A stretch of DNA of 64,000 bases from Planococcus glaciei (GTDB lineage: Bacteria > Bacillota > Bacilli > Bacillales_A > Planococcaceae). Shown here one piece after another: positions 50,861 through 59,673 of the stretch; the first letter of the stretch is position 1, and the number at the start of each line of letters is the position of its first letter. A program made the translations under genes and the position numbers. Location of the stretch: positions 62,001 to 126,000 of the forward strand of contig NZ_FNDC01000013.1 in assembly GCF_900099655.1 (NCBI RefSeq). Direction: 5' to 3'. Below the pieces are notes generated by a model, which searched no databases, had not been told where the DNA came from, and worked only from the letters and a program-made list of their open reading frames with translations.

Positions 50861-51787
50861 ATGCGTCCATCTGTGCAAGAAATGATCGCGCAGTCGAAAG
50901 GTAAAAAGAACAAAAAAATCATCGAGAAAATTATACCCATCATTTTGTTTTTGATTGCGTCGGTATCCGTACTGACGACAATCGGCATCGTCGTGACATT
51001 AATTGTTGAAACCATTACATTCTTCACACGGGTACCGATTACCGACTTCCTGTTCGGCACCACTTGGCTGCCGTTCTCGAATAAAGAAGCGATGTTCGGC
51101 ATTTGGCCGTTAATTATCGGCACATTAAAAGTGACGCTAATCGCTACCATCGTAGCAGTGCCAATCGGCATCGGGGCAGCGATCTATTTGAGCGAGTATG
51201 CCAGTGAAACCGTCCGCCGGATCGTCAAACCGGTGCTGGAAATTTTGGCCGGGATTCCCACCATCGTTTACGGCTTTTTTGCCTTAACGTTTGTGACGCC
51301 TGTCCTGCAAAGCTTCTTTCCGGAAATCAAAATCTTCAACGCCATTTCACCAGGGATTGTAGTAGGAATCATGATCATTCCAATGATCGCTTCTTTATCT
51401 GAAGATGCGATGAGTTCGGTGCCGAAACACATTCGTGAAGGCGCACTTGCCATGGGCTCGACAAAATTTGAAGTGGCGATGAAAGTGACATTGCCGGCGG
51501 CTTTATCCGGCATTGTGGCATCTGTCGTCCTGGCCATCTCCCGGGCAATCGGGGAAACGATGATCGTATCGCTTGCGGCTGGGTCCACGCCGAAAATGGA
51601 CGGGGACTTTACCGGTTCCATCCAGACAATGACTTCCTACATTGTCCAAGTTTCCAAAGGGGATGCAGGATATGGCACGACCATTTACTACTCCATCTAT
51701 GCGGTCGGATTTACGCTGTTCGTCTTCACGATGGTGATGAACATCCTCGCAAGTTACGTGTCAAAACGTTTCAGAGAGGAGTATTAA
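50861..51787 (+). CDS. pstC: Phosphate ABC transporter permease PstC
   Basis: Inner-membrane permease, 308 residues, six helices. The ABC permease loop is REGALAMGSTKFEVAMKVTLP (EAA motif) followed by ISRAIGETMIVSLAAG. ATG 50861 has AAAGGGGAT upstream; the longer frame from 50816 lies ahead of it. Confidence 0.96.
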   Translation: MRPSVQEMIAQSKGKKNKKIIEKIIPIILFLIASVSVLTTIGIVVTLIVETITFFTRVPITDFLFGTTWLPFSNKEAMFGIWPLIIGTLKVTLIATIVAVPIGIGAAIYLSEYASETVRRIVKPVLEILAGIPTIVYGFFALTFVTPVLQSFFPEIKIFNAISPGIVVGIMIIPMIASLSEDAMSSVPKHIREGALAMGSTKFEVAMKVTLPAALSGIVASVVLAISRAIGETMIVSLAAGSTPKMDGDFTGSIQTMTSYIVQVSKGDAGYGTTIYYSIYAVGFTLFVFTMVMNILASYVSKRFREEY

Positions 51788-51788
51788 G

Positions 51789-52667
51789 ATGAAATACATT
51801 GATCAAGAATTAGTCGTTAAACGAATGAACGGCAGAAATATAGTAAATACACTTTTTAAAGGGTTATTCCTGCTTGCCACATTGGTATCGCTGTTGTTTC
51901 TGGCGATTCTTCTCTACCGGATCGGTACACAAGGGATCAGCCACTTATCATGGGATTTTCTGAACAACTTCGCTTCCCGCTTCCCGGAAAAAGCCGGCAT
52001 TAAAGCGGCGCTGGTCGGTTCGTTGTGGCTGATGGCGGTAGTTGCACCGACGTCCATCATCCTCGGTGTCGGCTCAGCCATCTATTTGGAAGAATACGCG
52101 AAAAAGAACCGGATGACTGCTTTTATCCGTACCAACATTTCCAACTTGGCAGGGGTGCCGTCAGTCGTCTTCGGTTTGCTTGGATTGACCATTTTTGTCC
52201 GTGCTTTGTCTCTTGGAAATAGTGTCCTTGCTGCTGGCTTTACGATGAGCTTGCTCATTTTGCCGGTCATCATTGTCGCTGCACAAGAAAGCATACGGGC
52301 CATTCCGGGAGAACTGCGCGACGCGTCTTACGGCATGGGTGCCACGAAATGGCAGACAATCGTCAAAGTCATTTTGCCGGCAGCCATTCCAGGGATTTTG
52401 ACAGGAAGCATTCTGGCATTGTCCCGGGCTATCGGAGAGACTGCACCGTTGATCGTCATCGGGATTCCGGTAATCATTCAATTCCTGCCGTCCGGCGTCA
52501 TGGATACATTTACCGCATTGCCAATGCAGATCTACGATTGGTCCAGCCGCCCGCAGCAGGAATTCCAGGTTGTGGCCGCTGCAGGAATCATCGTCTTGAT
52601 GGTGGTCCTCTTATTGATGAACACCGTCGCAGCCATCATCCGGAACAAATTCCAAAAACGATATTAA
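51789..52667 (+). CDS. pstA: Phosphate ABC transporter permease PstA
   Basis: Second permease, 292 residues. EAA loop is RDASYGMGATKWQTIVKVILP followed by LSRAIGETAPLIVIG. It starts one base after pstC, with AGAGGAGT upstream inside the pstC end. Confidence 0.96.
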   Translation: MKYIDQELVVKRMNGRNIVNTLFKGLFLLATLVSLLFLAILLYRIGTQGISHLSWDFLNNFASRFPEKAGIKAALVGSLWLMAVVAPTSIILGVGSAIYLEEYAKKNRMTAFIRTNISNLAGVPSVVFGLLGLTIFVRALSLGNSVLAAGFTMSLLILPVIIVAAQESIRAIPGELRDASYGMGATKWQTIVKVILPAAIPGILTGSILALSRAIGETAPLIVIGIPVIIQFLPSGVMDTFTALPMQIYDWSSRPQQEFQVVAAAGIIVLMVVLLLMNTVAAIIRNKFQKRY

Positions 52668-52694
52668 TCTTACTCATGCGGAAGGGGATTCATT

Positions 52695-53510
52695 ATGACA
52701 ACAGTAAGCATAGCGAAAGCAAAAAAGGGGTCCAACTTGAACAAAGTGGAAAACACCAACTCGGTTTACCTGACAAAGCAGCTGAATTTATGGTACGGGG
52801 AAAAGCACGCATTGAAGAATATCGACCTTGATATTAAAGAAAACGAAGTTACAGCGATTATCGGGCCGTCCGGCTGCGGGAAATCGACGTATATCAAAAC
52901 CTTGAACCGGATGGTGGAATTGGTGCCGTCGGTCAAAACTTCGGGAGAAATTCTGTATCGGGACCGCAACATCTTTGATGCGGATTACAGCGTCGAAGAA
53001 TTGCGCACACGCGTCGGAATGGTCTTCCAAAAGCCGAATCCGTTCCCGAAATCGATTTATGACAATATCGCTTACGGGCCGCGCATCCACGGCATCAAAA
53101 ACAAAAAGATCCTCGATGAAATTGTTGAGAAAAGTCTGCGCGGCGCCGCTATTTGGGATGAAGTGAAAGACCGCTTGACGGAAAATGCCTACAGCATTTC
53201 CGGCGGCCAGCAGCAGCGAATCTGCATCGCACGTGCACTTGCCATCGAACCGGATGTCATTTTGATGGACGAGCCGACTTCGGCGCTTGATCCGATTTCA
53301 ACATTAAAGATCGAGGAATTGGTGCAGGAACTGAAACAGGATTACAGCATCATCATTGTGACCCACAATATGCAGCAGGCAGCACGCATTTCGGACAAAA
53401 CCGCTTTCTTCCTAAACGGGGAAGTCATTGAATACGACCAAACGGATGCCATTTTTTCCAACCCTTCAGACAAGCGGACGGAAGATTATATTTCAGGCCG
53501 GTTCGGCTAA
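52695..53510 (+). CDS. pstB: Phosphate ABC transporter ATPase PstB
   Basis: ABC ATPase, 271 residues. Walker [10 protein letters not shown], signature [16 protein letters not shown], Walker [13 protein letters not shown]. An N-terminal extension of about 28 residues precedes the ABC domain. There is one pstB here, where B. subtilis has two. Confidence 0.97.
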   Translation: MTTVSIAKAKKGSNLNKVENTNSVYLTKQLNLWYGEKHALKNIDLDIKENEVTAIIGPSGCGKSTYIKTLNRMVELVPSVKTSGEILYRDRNIFDADYSVEELRTRVGMVFQKPNPFPKSIYDNIAYGPRIHGIKNKKILDEIVEKSLRGAAIWDEVKDRLTENAYSISGGQQQRICIARALAIEPDVILMDEPTSALDPISTLKIEELVQELKQDYSIIIVTHNMQQAARISDKTAFFLNGEVIEYDQTDAIFSNPSDKRTEDYISGRFG

Positions 53511-53528
53511 TAGAAGGAGGAAATTAGT

Positions 53529-54188
53529 ATGTCGGTACGCGAAAAATTTGATTACGAACTCCAATCAGCACAGGAACAGCTGATTACATTGAGCAATATG
53601 GCAGTCGACGCGTTGACGAAAGCGGTCAATGCGCTGACAGACCATGACATAGACGCTGCCCTTGAAGTGATTGAAGACGATAAAGAGATCAATCAGCTCG
53701 AAGAAGAAATAAACGACAAAGTCATTTTGCTGATTGCCAAGCAATCTCCGGTCGCAACAGATCTCAGAAGGCTCATTGTCATCATCAAAGTGGCGACGGA
53801 TATGGAGCGGGTCGGCGATTATGCCGTGAATATCGCGAAAGAAACGATTCGGATCGGCAAAGAGGAATTGCTGTCGCCTATCCATGAAATCAAGCAGATG
53901 CACGCGCTTGCTACTGCGATGCTGCGGCAAGTGATTGAAGCGTTTGTTGAAGAAGACATCGTCAAAGCGAAAGAAATTGCAGAACTGGACGACCAAGTGG
54001 ACAATCTGTACGGTGTCGTGATCAATAAGCTGATGAAATCCGGCGCTGAGCACCCCGATAAATTGAGCCAGATCACGCAGTTGGCATTTATTTGCCGCTA
54101 CATGGAACGTTCGGCCGACCATGCCACCAATATAGCCGAACAGCTATTTTATCTGGTGCGCGGCAGCCATTACGATTTGAACAAATAA
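53529..54188 (+). CDS. phoU: Phosphate signalling protein PhoU
   Basis: Helical two-repeat protein, 219 residues. Repeat motifs are ATDMERVGDYAVNIAKE and CRYMERSADHATNIAE, which bind metal clusters in the family. PhoU links Pst transport to the PhoR sensor and limits uptake. Last gene of the pst operon with GGAGGAAAT upstream. Confidence 0.96.
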   Translation: MSVREKFDYELQSAQEQLITLSNMAVDALTKAVNALTDHDIDAALEVIEDDKEINQLEEEINDKVILLIAKQSPVATDLRRLIVIIKVATDMERVGDYAVNIAKETIRIGKEELLSPIHEIKQMHALATAMLRQVIEAFVEEDIVKAKEIAELDDQVDNLYGVVINKLMKSGAEHPDKLSQITQLAFICRYMERSADHATNIAEQLFYLVRGSHYDLNK

Positions 54189-54192
54189 ACCC

Positions 54193-54230
54193 GTTCTCCG
54201 GCTTAGTTTTTTGCCGGAGAATTTTTTATG
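54193..54230 (+). terminator. Terminator of the pst operon
   Basis: TTCTCCGGC pairs with GCCGGAGAA, followed by six T. Confidence 0.85.
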
Positions 54231-54278
54231 GAAAGGAAATAAAAGTTAGTCGCTAGCAGTAGACTTTGCTTTGAAATA

Positions 54279-54287
54279 TGCTATAAT
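54279..54287 (+). promoter_or_regulatory. Extended -10 promoter of rpmG
   Basis: TGC then TATAAT (54282–54287), with a TAGACT -35-like element 16 bases upstream. Confidence 0.5.
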
Positions 54288-54354
54288 AATTAAGTCGTAT
54301 AGATCAACCGCTTAAATAAACAAATGATCTTTGAAAGAATTAGGAGGGATACCG

Positions 54355-54504
54355 ATGCGTGTTAACATCACTTTAGCTTGTACAGAATGTAGCGAACGTA
54401 ACTACAGCACTGTTAAAAATAAGCGCAACAACCCTGAGCGTCTTGAAATGAAAAAATATTGCTCACGTGAAAAGAAAATGACTTTACACCGTGAAACGAA
54501 GTAA
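54355..54504 (+). CDS. rpmG: 50S ribosomal protein L33
   Basis: L33, 49 residues, [17 protein letters not shown] at the start and MTLHRETK at the end. One CXXC pair (Cys9, Cys12) is present, but the second is reduced to a lone Cys in KKYCSREKK, so the zinc ribbon is incomplete. AGGAGG lies 8 to 9 bases before the ATG. It follows the pst operon as in B. subtilis (rpmGA). Confidence 0.95.
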   Translation: MRVNITLACTECSERNYSTVKNKRNNPERLEMKKYCSREKKMTLHRETK

Positions 54505-54514
54505 TTCATTGACT

Positions 54515-54546
54515 GCCAAAACCTTAACGGGTTTTGGCTTTTTTCT
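54515..54546 (+). terminator. Terminator after rpmG
   Basis: GCCAAAACC pairs with GGTTTTGGC, followed by TTTTTTC. Confidence 0.8.
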
Positions 54547-54652
54547 TTATAGAGGACAAAATAGGAACGAATCTTTTAAACTGAAGACACAAGCTTCAGT
54601 TGCATACATAGATTTTCACTTTAGCTTTTAACAGAAGAAAGGGGACAAGCAA

Positions 54653-55228
54653 TTGGATAAAGCGATTCAGCGCAAGCAAGTACTAGATCACCTGAACAAT
54701 ATGGAGAAGGCGGAACACCAGCGGAAGTCACGTCTCATTGTCGGCCGTTTGATGGAAGATCCTGTATTCCAAAAAGCTGGAACAGTCGGCGTCACCGTAT
54801 CGGCATTTCCGGAAGTCGACACCCATGAACTGATCCAGGCATGCTGGAAGGCAGGGAAAAGAGTCGCTGTCCCGAAATGCTGGCGCAAGGACCGCACGAT
54901 GGACTTTTATGCCCTTACGGATTTTAATCAATTGGAAACGGTTTATATGCACTTGAAAGAACCAAAAGTGGAAGAAACGGTGCGCTTGGAAGCGGAAGCC
55001 ATCGATTTGCTGGTGGTTCCGGGTGTGGTGTATACAAGAGAAGGCTACCGCATCGGTTTTGGCGGAGGCTATTATGACCGCTATTTGGCAACTTATACCG
55101 GGGCGACCCAGTCGCTGGCATTTGACGTACAGCTGGCTGACCGCATATTTGTGGAGCCCCATGACATACCAGTGGATGCGATTCATACAGAAAGCGAATC
55201 GATCGCGACAGGGAAGGTGAGCAGATGA
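54653..55228 (+). CDS. 5-formyltetrahydrofolate cyclo-ligase
   Basis: YqgN-like enzyme, 191 residues, converting 5-formyl-THF to methenyl-THF with ATP. Family motifs are the basic N-terminus, LLVVPGVVYTREGYRIGFGGGYYDRYLA near residue 120, and VEPHDIPVDAI at the end. The start is TTG 54653, 9 bases after AAAGGGG. It overlaps yqgQ by 4 bases. Confidence 0.92.
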   Translation: MDKAIQRKQVLDHLNNMEKAEHQRKSRLIVGRLMEDPVFQKAGTVGVTVSAFPEVDTHELIQACWKAGKRVAVPKCWRKDRTMDFYALTDFNQLETVYMHLKEPKVEETVRLEAEAIDLLVVPGVVYTREGYRIGFGGGYYDRYLATYTGATQSLAFDVQLADRIFVEPHDIPVDAIHTESESIATGKVSR

Positions 55229-55410
55229 AGACTTTATACGACGTCATGCAGCTGCTGAAGCGCTACGGCACCATTATCTATACAGGCGATCCGATTGCGG
55301 ACCTTGAGCTCATGGAGGAAGAAATACGTGAGCTATACCGGCTGCAATTCATCAGTGCCAAAGAATACTCGACCGCAATACTCATTTTGCGCCAGAAAAA
55401 ACGCCAATAA
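55225..55410 (+). CDS. yqgQ: YqgQ-family protein (DUF910)
   Basis: A 61-residue helical protein beginning MKTLYDVMQLLKRYG and containing IYTGDPIADLELMEEEIRELY, typical of YqgQ. Unknown function. In B. subtilis glcK follows it and gluP precedes it; neither is found here. Confidence 0.88.
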   Translation: MKTLYDVMQLLKRYGTIIYTGDPIADLELMEEEIRELYRLQFISAKEYSTAILILRQKKRQ

Positions 55411-55573
55411 ATGCAAAATAAATTAAAATAGGAAACTTAAAAACGTTTGAAGCGTATCAGAAGGGGTATCATTTATGTTGAGCCATTATTAATGTTATGA
55501 CAATTCTGTCTACTTTCGTGAAGCTTATGTTAAGCTTTGTTGAGATTCGAACTTAAAAAGGAGGCTGCAGGGG

Positions 55574-57517
55574 ATGTGGAAGAAAGAATGGCCGAAACAT
55601 TCTGTTCTTGCGATTGCCATCATCGCTACCTGGTTAAAGACCTATCTAACCTATAAAACCAGTTTTTCGATATCGATAGACAATGTGTTGCAGGAATTCA
55701 TTTTGTTCATTAATCCATTGAGCATGCTGTTGTTTGTTTACGGGATTGCGCTGTTCTTTAAAAGTGAGAAAGCCAGAAACCGTTATATCCTCGCTATTGC
55801 ACTTATTTCTTCTTTTATATTATACGCAAATGTGGCTTTTTACCGCTTTTTCAGTGACTTTATCACACTCCCGGTCCTGTTTCAGACAGATAATTTCGGG
55901 GACTTGGGATCGAGCGCTTCCGAAAGCGTTTTTATTACCGACCTTATCTATTTTACAGATGTCATCCTGATCCTGCTGGCGATGAAGTTTATCCGCATCA
56001 TTCCAGCTTCCAGCTTGAATCTCGCGGTTCAGCGAAAAGCGTACTTCATCATCTCGGCCGCTGTCCTGTTCTTTAATTTGGGATTGGCCGAAATGGAACG
56101 TCCGCAATTGTTGACGCGCGGCTTTGACCGGGAAATGCTCGTCAAAAACATCGGCATGTACAACTACCATTTATACGATATGTATGTGCAGTCGAAATCA
56201 CAGGCGCAGCGAGCCCTTGCAAACGGCTCCGAACTGGTCGAAGTGAACAACTACATCCGCGCCAATCAGCCGGACCCGTCAAAGGATATGTTTGGCGCAG
56301 CCGAAGGGCGGAACTTGATCGTCGTGACACTGGAATCTTTGCAGTCGTTCACGATTAATGGAGAAATGGGCGGCGAACCGATTACGCCTTTCCTCAGCGA
56401 ACTGACAAAAGATGAAGACACCATCTACTTCCCGAACTTTTATCATCAAACTGGACTAGGCAAAACCTCCGATTCTGAGTTCCTGGTGGAAAATTCGCTG
56501 TATCCGTTAAGCGGAGGGGCGGTTTTCTTTACGCACAGCGGCAACACCTTCAACTCGATGTCGGAAAGCCTGGGGAACAAGGGATACCATACCTCTGTCC
56601 AGCACGCCAACACAAAAAGCTTCTGGAACCGGGACATTATGTATCAGTCATTGGGGATTGACCAGTTTTTCGACATCGAGAGCTATACGATCGGCGAAGG
56701 AGACGCCGTCAACTGGGGAATGAAAGACATCCCATTCATGGAACAGTCGGTTGAACATATGGCCGATTTGCCGCAGCCTTTCTATACGCGCCTGCTTACC
56801 TTGACCAATCACCATCCTTTCTATTTGGATGAGGAAGACAAATTGATCGATGAATTTGATTCCAATTCAGGAACCGTCAACCGCTACTTCCAGACTGCCC
56901 GCTATTTGGATGAGTCCGTTAAAGTCCTGTTTGAGGAATTGAAAGAACAAGGGCTTTATGAAAATTCCGTCATAGTGATGTACGGCGACCATTACGGCAT
57001 TTCTGAAAACCACAACGAAGCGATGGCGCAATATCTTGGAAAAGAAATTACGCCTTACGAATCCGCGCAGCTGCAGAAAGTTCCATTCTTTGTCCATATC
57101 CCTGGATTTGGGGAAGGCTATGTCGACGAAGAAATCGGCGGACAAATCGATATCCGGCCAACAGTGATGCATTTGCTTGGGGTTGACTCTGAACAAGACA
57201 TTCAGTTTGGCGGGGATTTGTTCTCTGAAGAACATGAAGAGTTTGTCGCCTTCCGCGACGGCCGTTTCATCACCGACAAGCATGTCTATGCAGGCAATGT
57301 CTGCTACGACATCGAGACAGGCATCGAGACGGACAAAGCGGCCTGTGAACCTTCCATCGAGCCTGCAATGACCGAACTGGAGTATTCCGAGTCGATCATC
57401 AATGGAGACCTGCTGCGGTTCTATGATGAAAAGAACGGCCAATTGATTCTGTCGGAGGATGAATTGAAAAAACTCGAAAAAGAACAGCAGCGGCTTAAAG
57501 AGGATACGCAAAATTAA
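55574..57517 (+). CDS. Lipoteichoic acid synthase (LtaS family, YqgS-like)
   Basis: Polyglycerolphosphate transferase, 647 residues. Five N-terminal membrane helices (residues ~10–170) are followed by a sulfatase-fold extracellular domain. The likely catalytic Thr298 is in TGLGKTSDSEF, metal ligand Glu254 is in VVTLESLQSF, and MYGDHYGISENH supplies further ligands. The C-terminus is a charged helix. Located where yqgS lies in B. subtilis; ltaS paralogues cannot be told apart from sequence alone. Confidence 0.92.
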   Translation: MWKKEWPKHSVLAIAIIATWLKTYLTYKTSFSISIDNVLQEFILFINPLSMLLFVYGIALFFKSEKARNRYILAIALISSFILYANVAFYRFFSDFITLPVLFQTDNFGDLGSSASESVFITDLIYFTDVILILLAMKFIRIIPASSLNLAVQRKAYFIISAAVLFFNLGLAEMERPQLLTRGFDREMLVKNIGMYNYHLYDMYVQSKSQAQRALANGSELVEVNNYIRANQPDPSKDMFGAAEGRNLIVVTLESLQSFTINGEMGGEPITPFLSELTKDEDTIYFPNFYHQTGLGKTSDSEFLVENSLYPLSGGAVFFTHSGNTFNSMSESLGNKGYHTSVQHANTKSFWNRDIMYQSLGIDQFFDIESYTIGEGDAVNWGMKDIPFMEQSVEHMADLPQPFYTRLLTLTNHHPFYLDEEDKLIDEFDSNSGTVNRYFQTARYLDESVKVLFEELKEQGLYENSVIVMYGDHYGISENHNEAMAQYLGKEITPYESAQLQKVPFFVHIPGFGEGYVDEEIGGQIDIRPTVMHLLGVDSEQDIQFGGDLFSEEHEEFVAFRDGRFITDKHVYAGNVCYDIETGIETDKAACEPSIEPAMTELEYSESIINGDLLRFYDEKNGQLILSEDELKKLEKEQQRLKEDTQN

Positions 57518-57520
57518 ATC

Positions 57521-57557
57521 AAAAAAGGTTCCGGGATATTTTCCGGAACCTTTTTTG
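57521..57557 (+). terminator. Terminator after the LtaS-family gene
   Basis: AAAAAAGGTTCCGG pairs with CCGGAACCTTTTTT. Confidence 0.85.
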
Positions 57558-57569
57558 TTGGGCATAAAG

Positions 57570-57605
57570 AAAAAAACTGATGCATGGAAGCATCAGTTTT
57601 TTTAA
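57570..57605 (-). terminator. Terminator of yqgW
   Basis: AAAACTGATGC-ATG-GAAGCATCAGTTTT, T-runs on both strands; adjacent to the yqgW stop. Confidence 0.8.
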
Positions 57606-57608
57606 AGA

Positions 57609-57788
57609 TTAGTGCAGGCTTGGTGGGTAACCTTGGAAAATGATTGTCGCTACTGTGAAAGCACCGAAAATCACAAACGTACCGAAGTTAAAAAGAAATC
57701 CTAAAATTTGTTTGTTTTTAATGGTTTGCACAGAGCCTACTGCCGCTAAAATAGCAATAAGACCAAAAATAACCATAAGCAAGTTCAT
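57609..57788 (-). CDS. DUF2759 small membrane protein (YqgW-like)
   Basis: A 59-residue protein with two hydrophobic helices (MNLLMVIFGLIAILAAVG and LGFLFNFGTFVIFGAFTVATI) and a basic middle (QTIKNKQI). Pattern and place, antisense between yqgS and yqgX, match YqgW. AAGGGAGTG lies upstream of ATG 57788. Function unknown. Confidence 0.8.
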   Translation of the reverse strand: MNLLMVIFGLIAILAAVGSVQTIKNKQILGFLFNFGTFVIFGAFTVATIIFQGYPPSLH

Positions 57789-57928
57789 CTATGACACTCC
57801 CTTCAACTTTAACAGCCAGTGCCGTCGCGTTCTCTTTTATTGTAAAGAATTTGGCTAAGTTTGTCGAGCGCTAAAAATGTCATTCCGTTGAACAGTTGGA
57901 ATGCTATAATTTAAATGAGGTGAACAAA

Positions 57929-58564
57929 ATGCTGAAAATCAACCAAATGGAGCTGGGCCCCGTCCAGACGAATTGCTATATCATAGCGAACGACCAAAAA
58001 GAATGCCTGATTTTTGATCCGGGCGAAGAAAGCGGCAAGATTGTGTCTTTCCTGAAATCCAAACAATTGAAGCCGCTGGCCATCCTGTTAACCCATGCAC
58101 ATTTTGACCATGTTGGGGCAATCGACGACTTGCGGGAAATCTATGCCATTCCGGTCTATTTGCACCGCTTGGAAAAAGATTGGCTAAGCCGCCCGAATTT
58201 GAACGGCTCCGGCAAATACAGCATGCTTCCGGATTACCGGATGAAAGAAGCGGATGTTTTGCTGGACCAGGAAAATGTACTTGAAATCAGTTCGTTTAAA
58301 ATGGACATATTCCATACACCGGGGCATTCACCGGGAAGCGTCACTTTTTCATTCGGCGATGAAGGCTTCGCGATTGTGGGCGATACCTTGTTCCGCGGCA
58401 GCATCGGCCGTACCGATTTGATCGACGGATCTGAGAAAAAATTATTGCAGTCCATCCGCGAATCCTTGCTGACGCTTCCGGAGCATATGATTCTTTACCC
58501 TGGGCACGGGCCGGAAACGACCCCTGAAATTGAAAAAGCGAGCAACCCGTTTTTGAAGGCGTAG
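57929..58564 (+). CDS. MBL-fold metallo-hydrolase (YqgX-like)
   Basis: Glyoxalase II-like hydrolase of 211 residues. Zinc ligands are LLTHAHFDHVGAI, FHTPGHSPGSV, GDTLFRGSIGRTD and ILYPGHGPETT. Bacillus YqgX is implicated in bacillithiol-dependent glyoxal detoxification. ATG 57929 follows GAGGTGAA; the longer frame from 57896 precedes it. Confidence 0.9.
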   Translation: MLKINQMELGPVQTNCYIIANDQKECLIFDPGEESGKIVSFLKSKQLKPLAILLTHAHFDHVGAIDDLREIYAIPVYLHRLEKDWLSRPNLNGSGKYSMLPDYRMKEADVLLDQENVLEISSFKMDIFHTPGHSPGSVTFSFGDEGFAIVGDTLFRGSIGRTDLIDGSEKKLLQSIRESLLTLPEHMILYPGHGPETTPEIEKASNPFLKA

Positions 58565-58603
58565 CAAGCAAATAAAAAAGCGGCCACGAAGGCCGCTTTT
58601 TCT
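58565..58603 (+). terminator. Terminator after the YqgX gene
   Basis: AAAAAGCGGCC-ACGAA-GGCCGCTTTTT. The same 39-base stretch recurs at 59067–59105 with one mismatch. Confidence 0.85.
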
Positions 58604-59066
58604 CAGAGAGTCGAGAAAGCCTGACATTCTTAACCATTCCACTTCAGGTGGACACTTTTCGCGGGCTCGCGCCGAGCCGCTTCGTCGCTTTGCGACTCCA
58701 GGGTCTCGACGGCTTCGCTATCCCGCTGAAAAGGCGTTGGCCGAAGCCTGCGAGGGCAAGCCTTTGCGACGAAGCTAGCGCAGCGATGCAGGAGCAGTGG
58801 TTTTTCGCCGCCTTCCGCTTCATTCTATTTTCCTGTTTCTTTACTAGAATCTACTTGAAGAGAAGGAATAAAATGAAGCACATCGTAAGTTCTTGCTTTG
58901 TCTAGATATGGAGCAAAACAGCGGAGACTCCCGCGGGACAGCGCCGTGCCGAAATCCACTCGGCTGCCAGGCCGAGTTAGTTCGGCGCAAGCCCGCAGGA
59001 AAGCGGAGCTGTTTTGCGGAATATCAGAGATAATCTAAGTGGGGATTTTTTCTATATCTTTCTCAA
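58604..59066. repeat. GC-rich intergenic repeat block 2
   Basis: No gene is seen between yqgX and yqgY. One unit at about 58648–58812 contains the 36 bases shared in inverted form with block 1 (58762–58797). A second at about 58914–59022 has AAAACAGC...GCTGTTTT ends and an inner CTCGGC/GCCGAG stem. Both resemble GC-rich repeats scattered in Bacillales genomes. Start-like codons within lack coding character. Confidence 0.65.
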
Positions 59067-59105
59067 CAAGCAAATAAAAAAGCGGCCATGAAGGCCGCTT
59101 TTTCT
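59067..59105. terminator. Second copy of the yqgX terminator, serving yqgY on the minus strand
   Basis: AAAAAGCGGCC-ATGAA-GGCCGCTTTTT, symmetrical with A and T runs on each side, 20 bases past the yqgY stop. Confidence 0.8.
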
Positions 59106-59125
59106 TTGTTTTCTAAAGTTGTTAA

Positions 59126-59368
59126 TTAGTGTCCAGCACCAGGAACATGGATGAACGTTGAGTAGTAAGTAAAGCCGACGAAAAATACTGTCAAGTAAGC
59201 TCCAAAAACATACAAGTACATGCGTTCAGAAATATTTAAGAATCCAAGTAGTACAAAAAAGCCGGTATTAGCAACCATTATCAATGATACTTCTACCATG
59301 TCGCCTACATAAAAAAGAACTGCGAAAATCCCAGTCCACCATCCCATTAATTTAAACATCTTGTCCAT
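59126..59368 (-). CDS. DUF2626 membrane protein (YqgY-like)
   Basis: An 80-residue protein with three hydrophobic helices, beginning MDKMFKLMGWWTGIFAV and ending TYYSTFIHVPGAGH. This matches YqgY by place and C-terminal pattern. AAGGAGGG precedes ATG 59368. Function unknown. Confidence 0.85.
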   Translation of the reverse strand: MDKMFKLMGWWTGIFAVLFYVGDMVEVSLIMVANTGFFVLLGFLNISERMYLYVFGAYLTVFFVGFTYYSTFIHVPGAGH

Positions 59369-59570
59369 GGGTAATCCCTCCTTTGCCACACTACAGTAAT
59401 CTCCTGTTTATTATATAGGAAATTGAGCGAGTGTGTAAACTACGAGTTGGTCTTTCTTTGTGACAAACACGTGTATTGTTGCTTCAAGCTTAACAAAGAT
59501 TCGATTTTCCGACAAGGCGTTCTGGGAAAGCACATGCCAAAAATGAGATTTGCCCCGAAAACCGGGGGTC

Positions 59571-59623
59571 AAATAATTATTTTTGGAAAAAGTATTCCAT
59601 TTTTCGAGAAGGCTCGCTATACT
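59571..59623 (+). promoter_or_regulatory. comG promoter region with possible ComK box
   Basis: AAAT-N5-TTTT at 59571–59583 resembles a ComK half site, and an AAAAA...TTTTT pair follows at 59587–59604. The -10 is TATACT (59618–59623) and the -35 (TTCCAT, 17-bp spacer) is poor, as for an activator-dependent promoter. ComK control is inference. Confidence 0.4.
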
Positions 59624-59673
59624 ATGAGGGTACAAAGCGGCGGCCTTTGTCCAATCCAAAACAGGAGGTGGCT

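Noticed and set aside
58648-58905. Possible 85-residue small protein after yqgX
   Set aside because: Same reason: repeat sequence, no translation signals.
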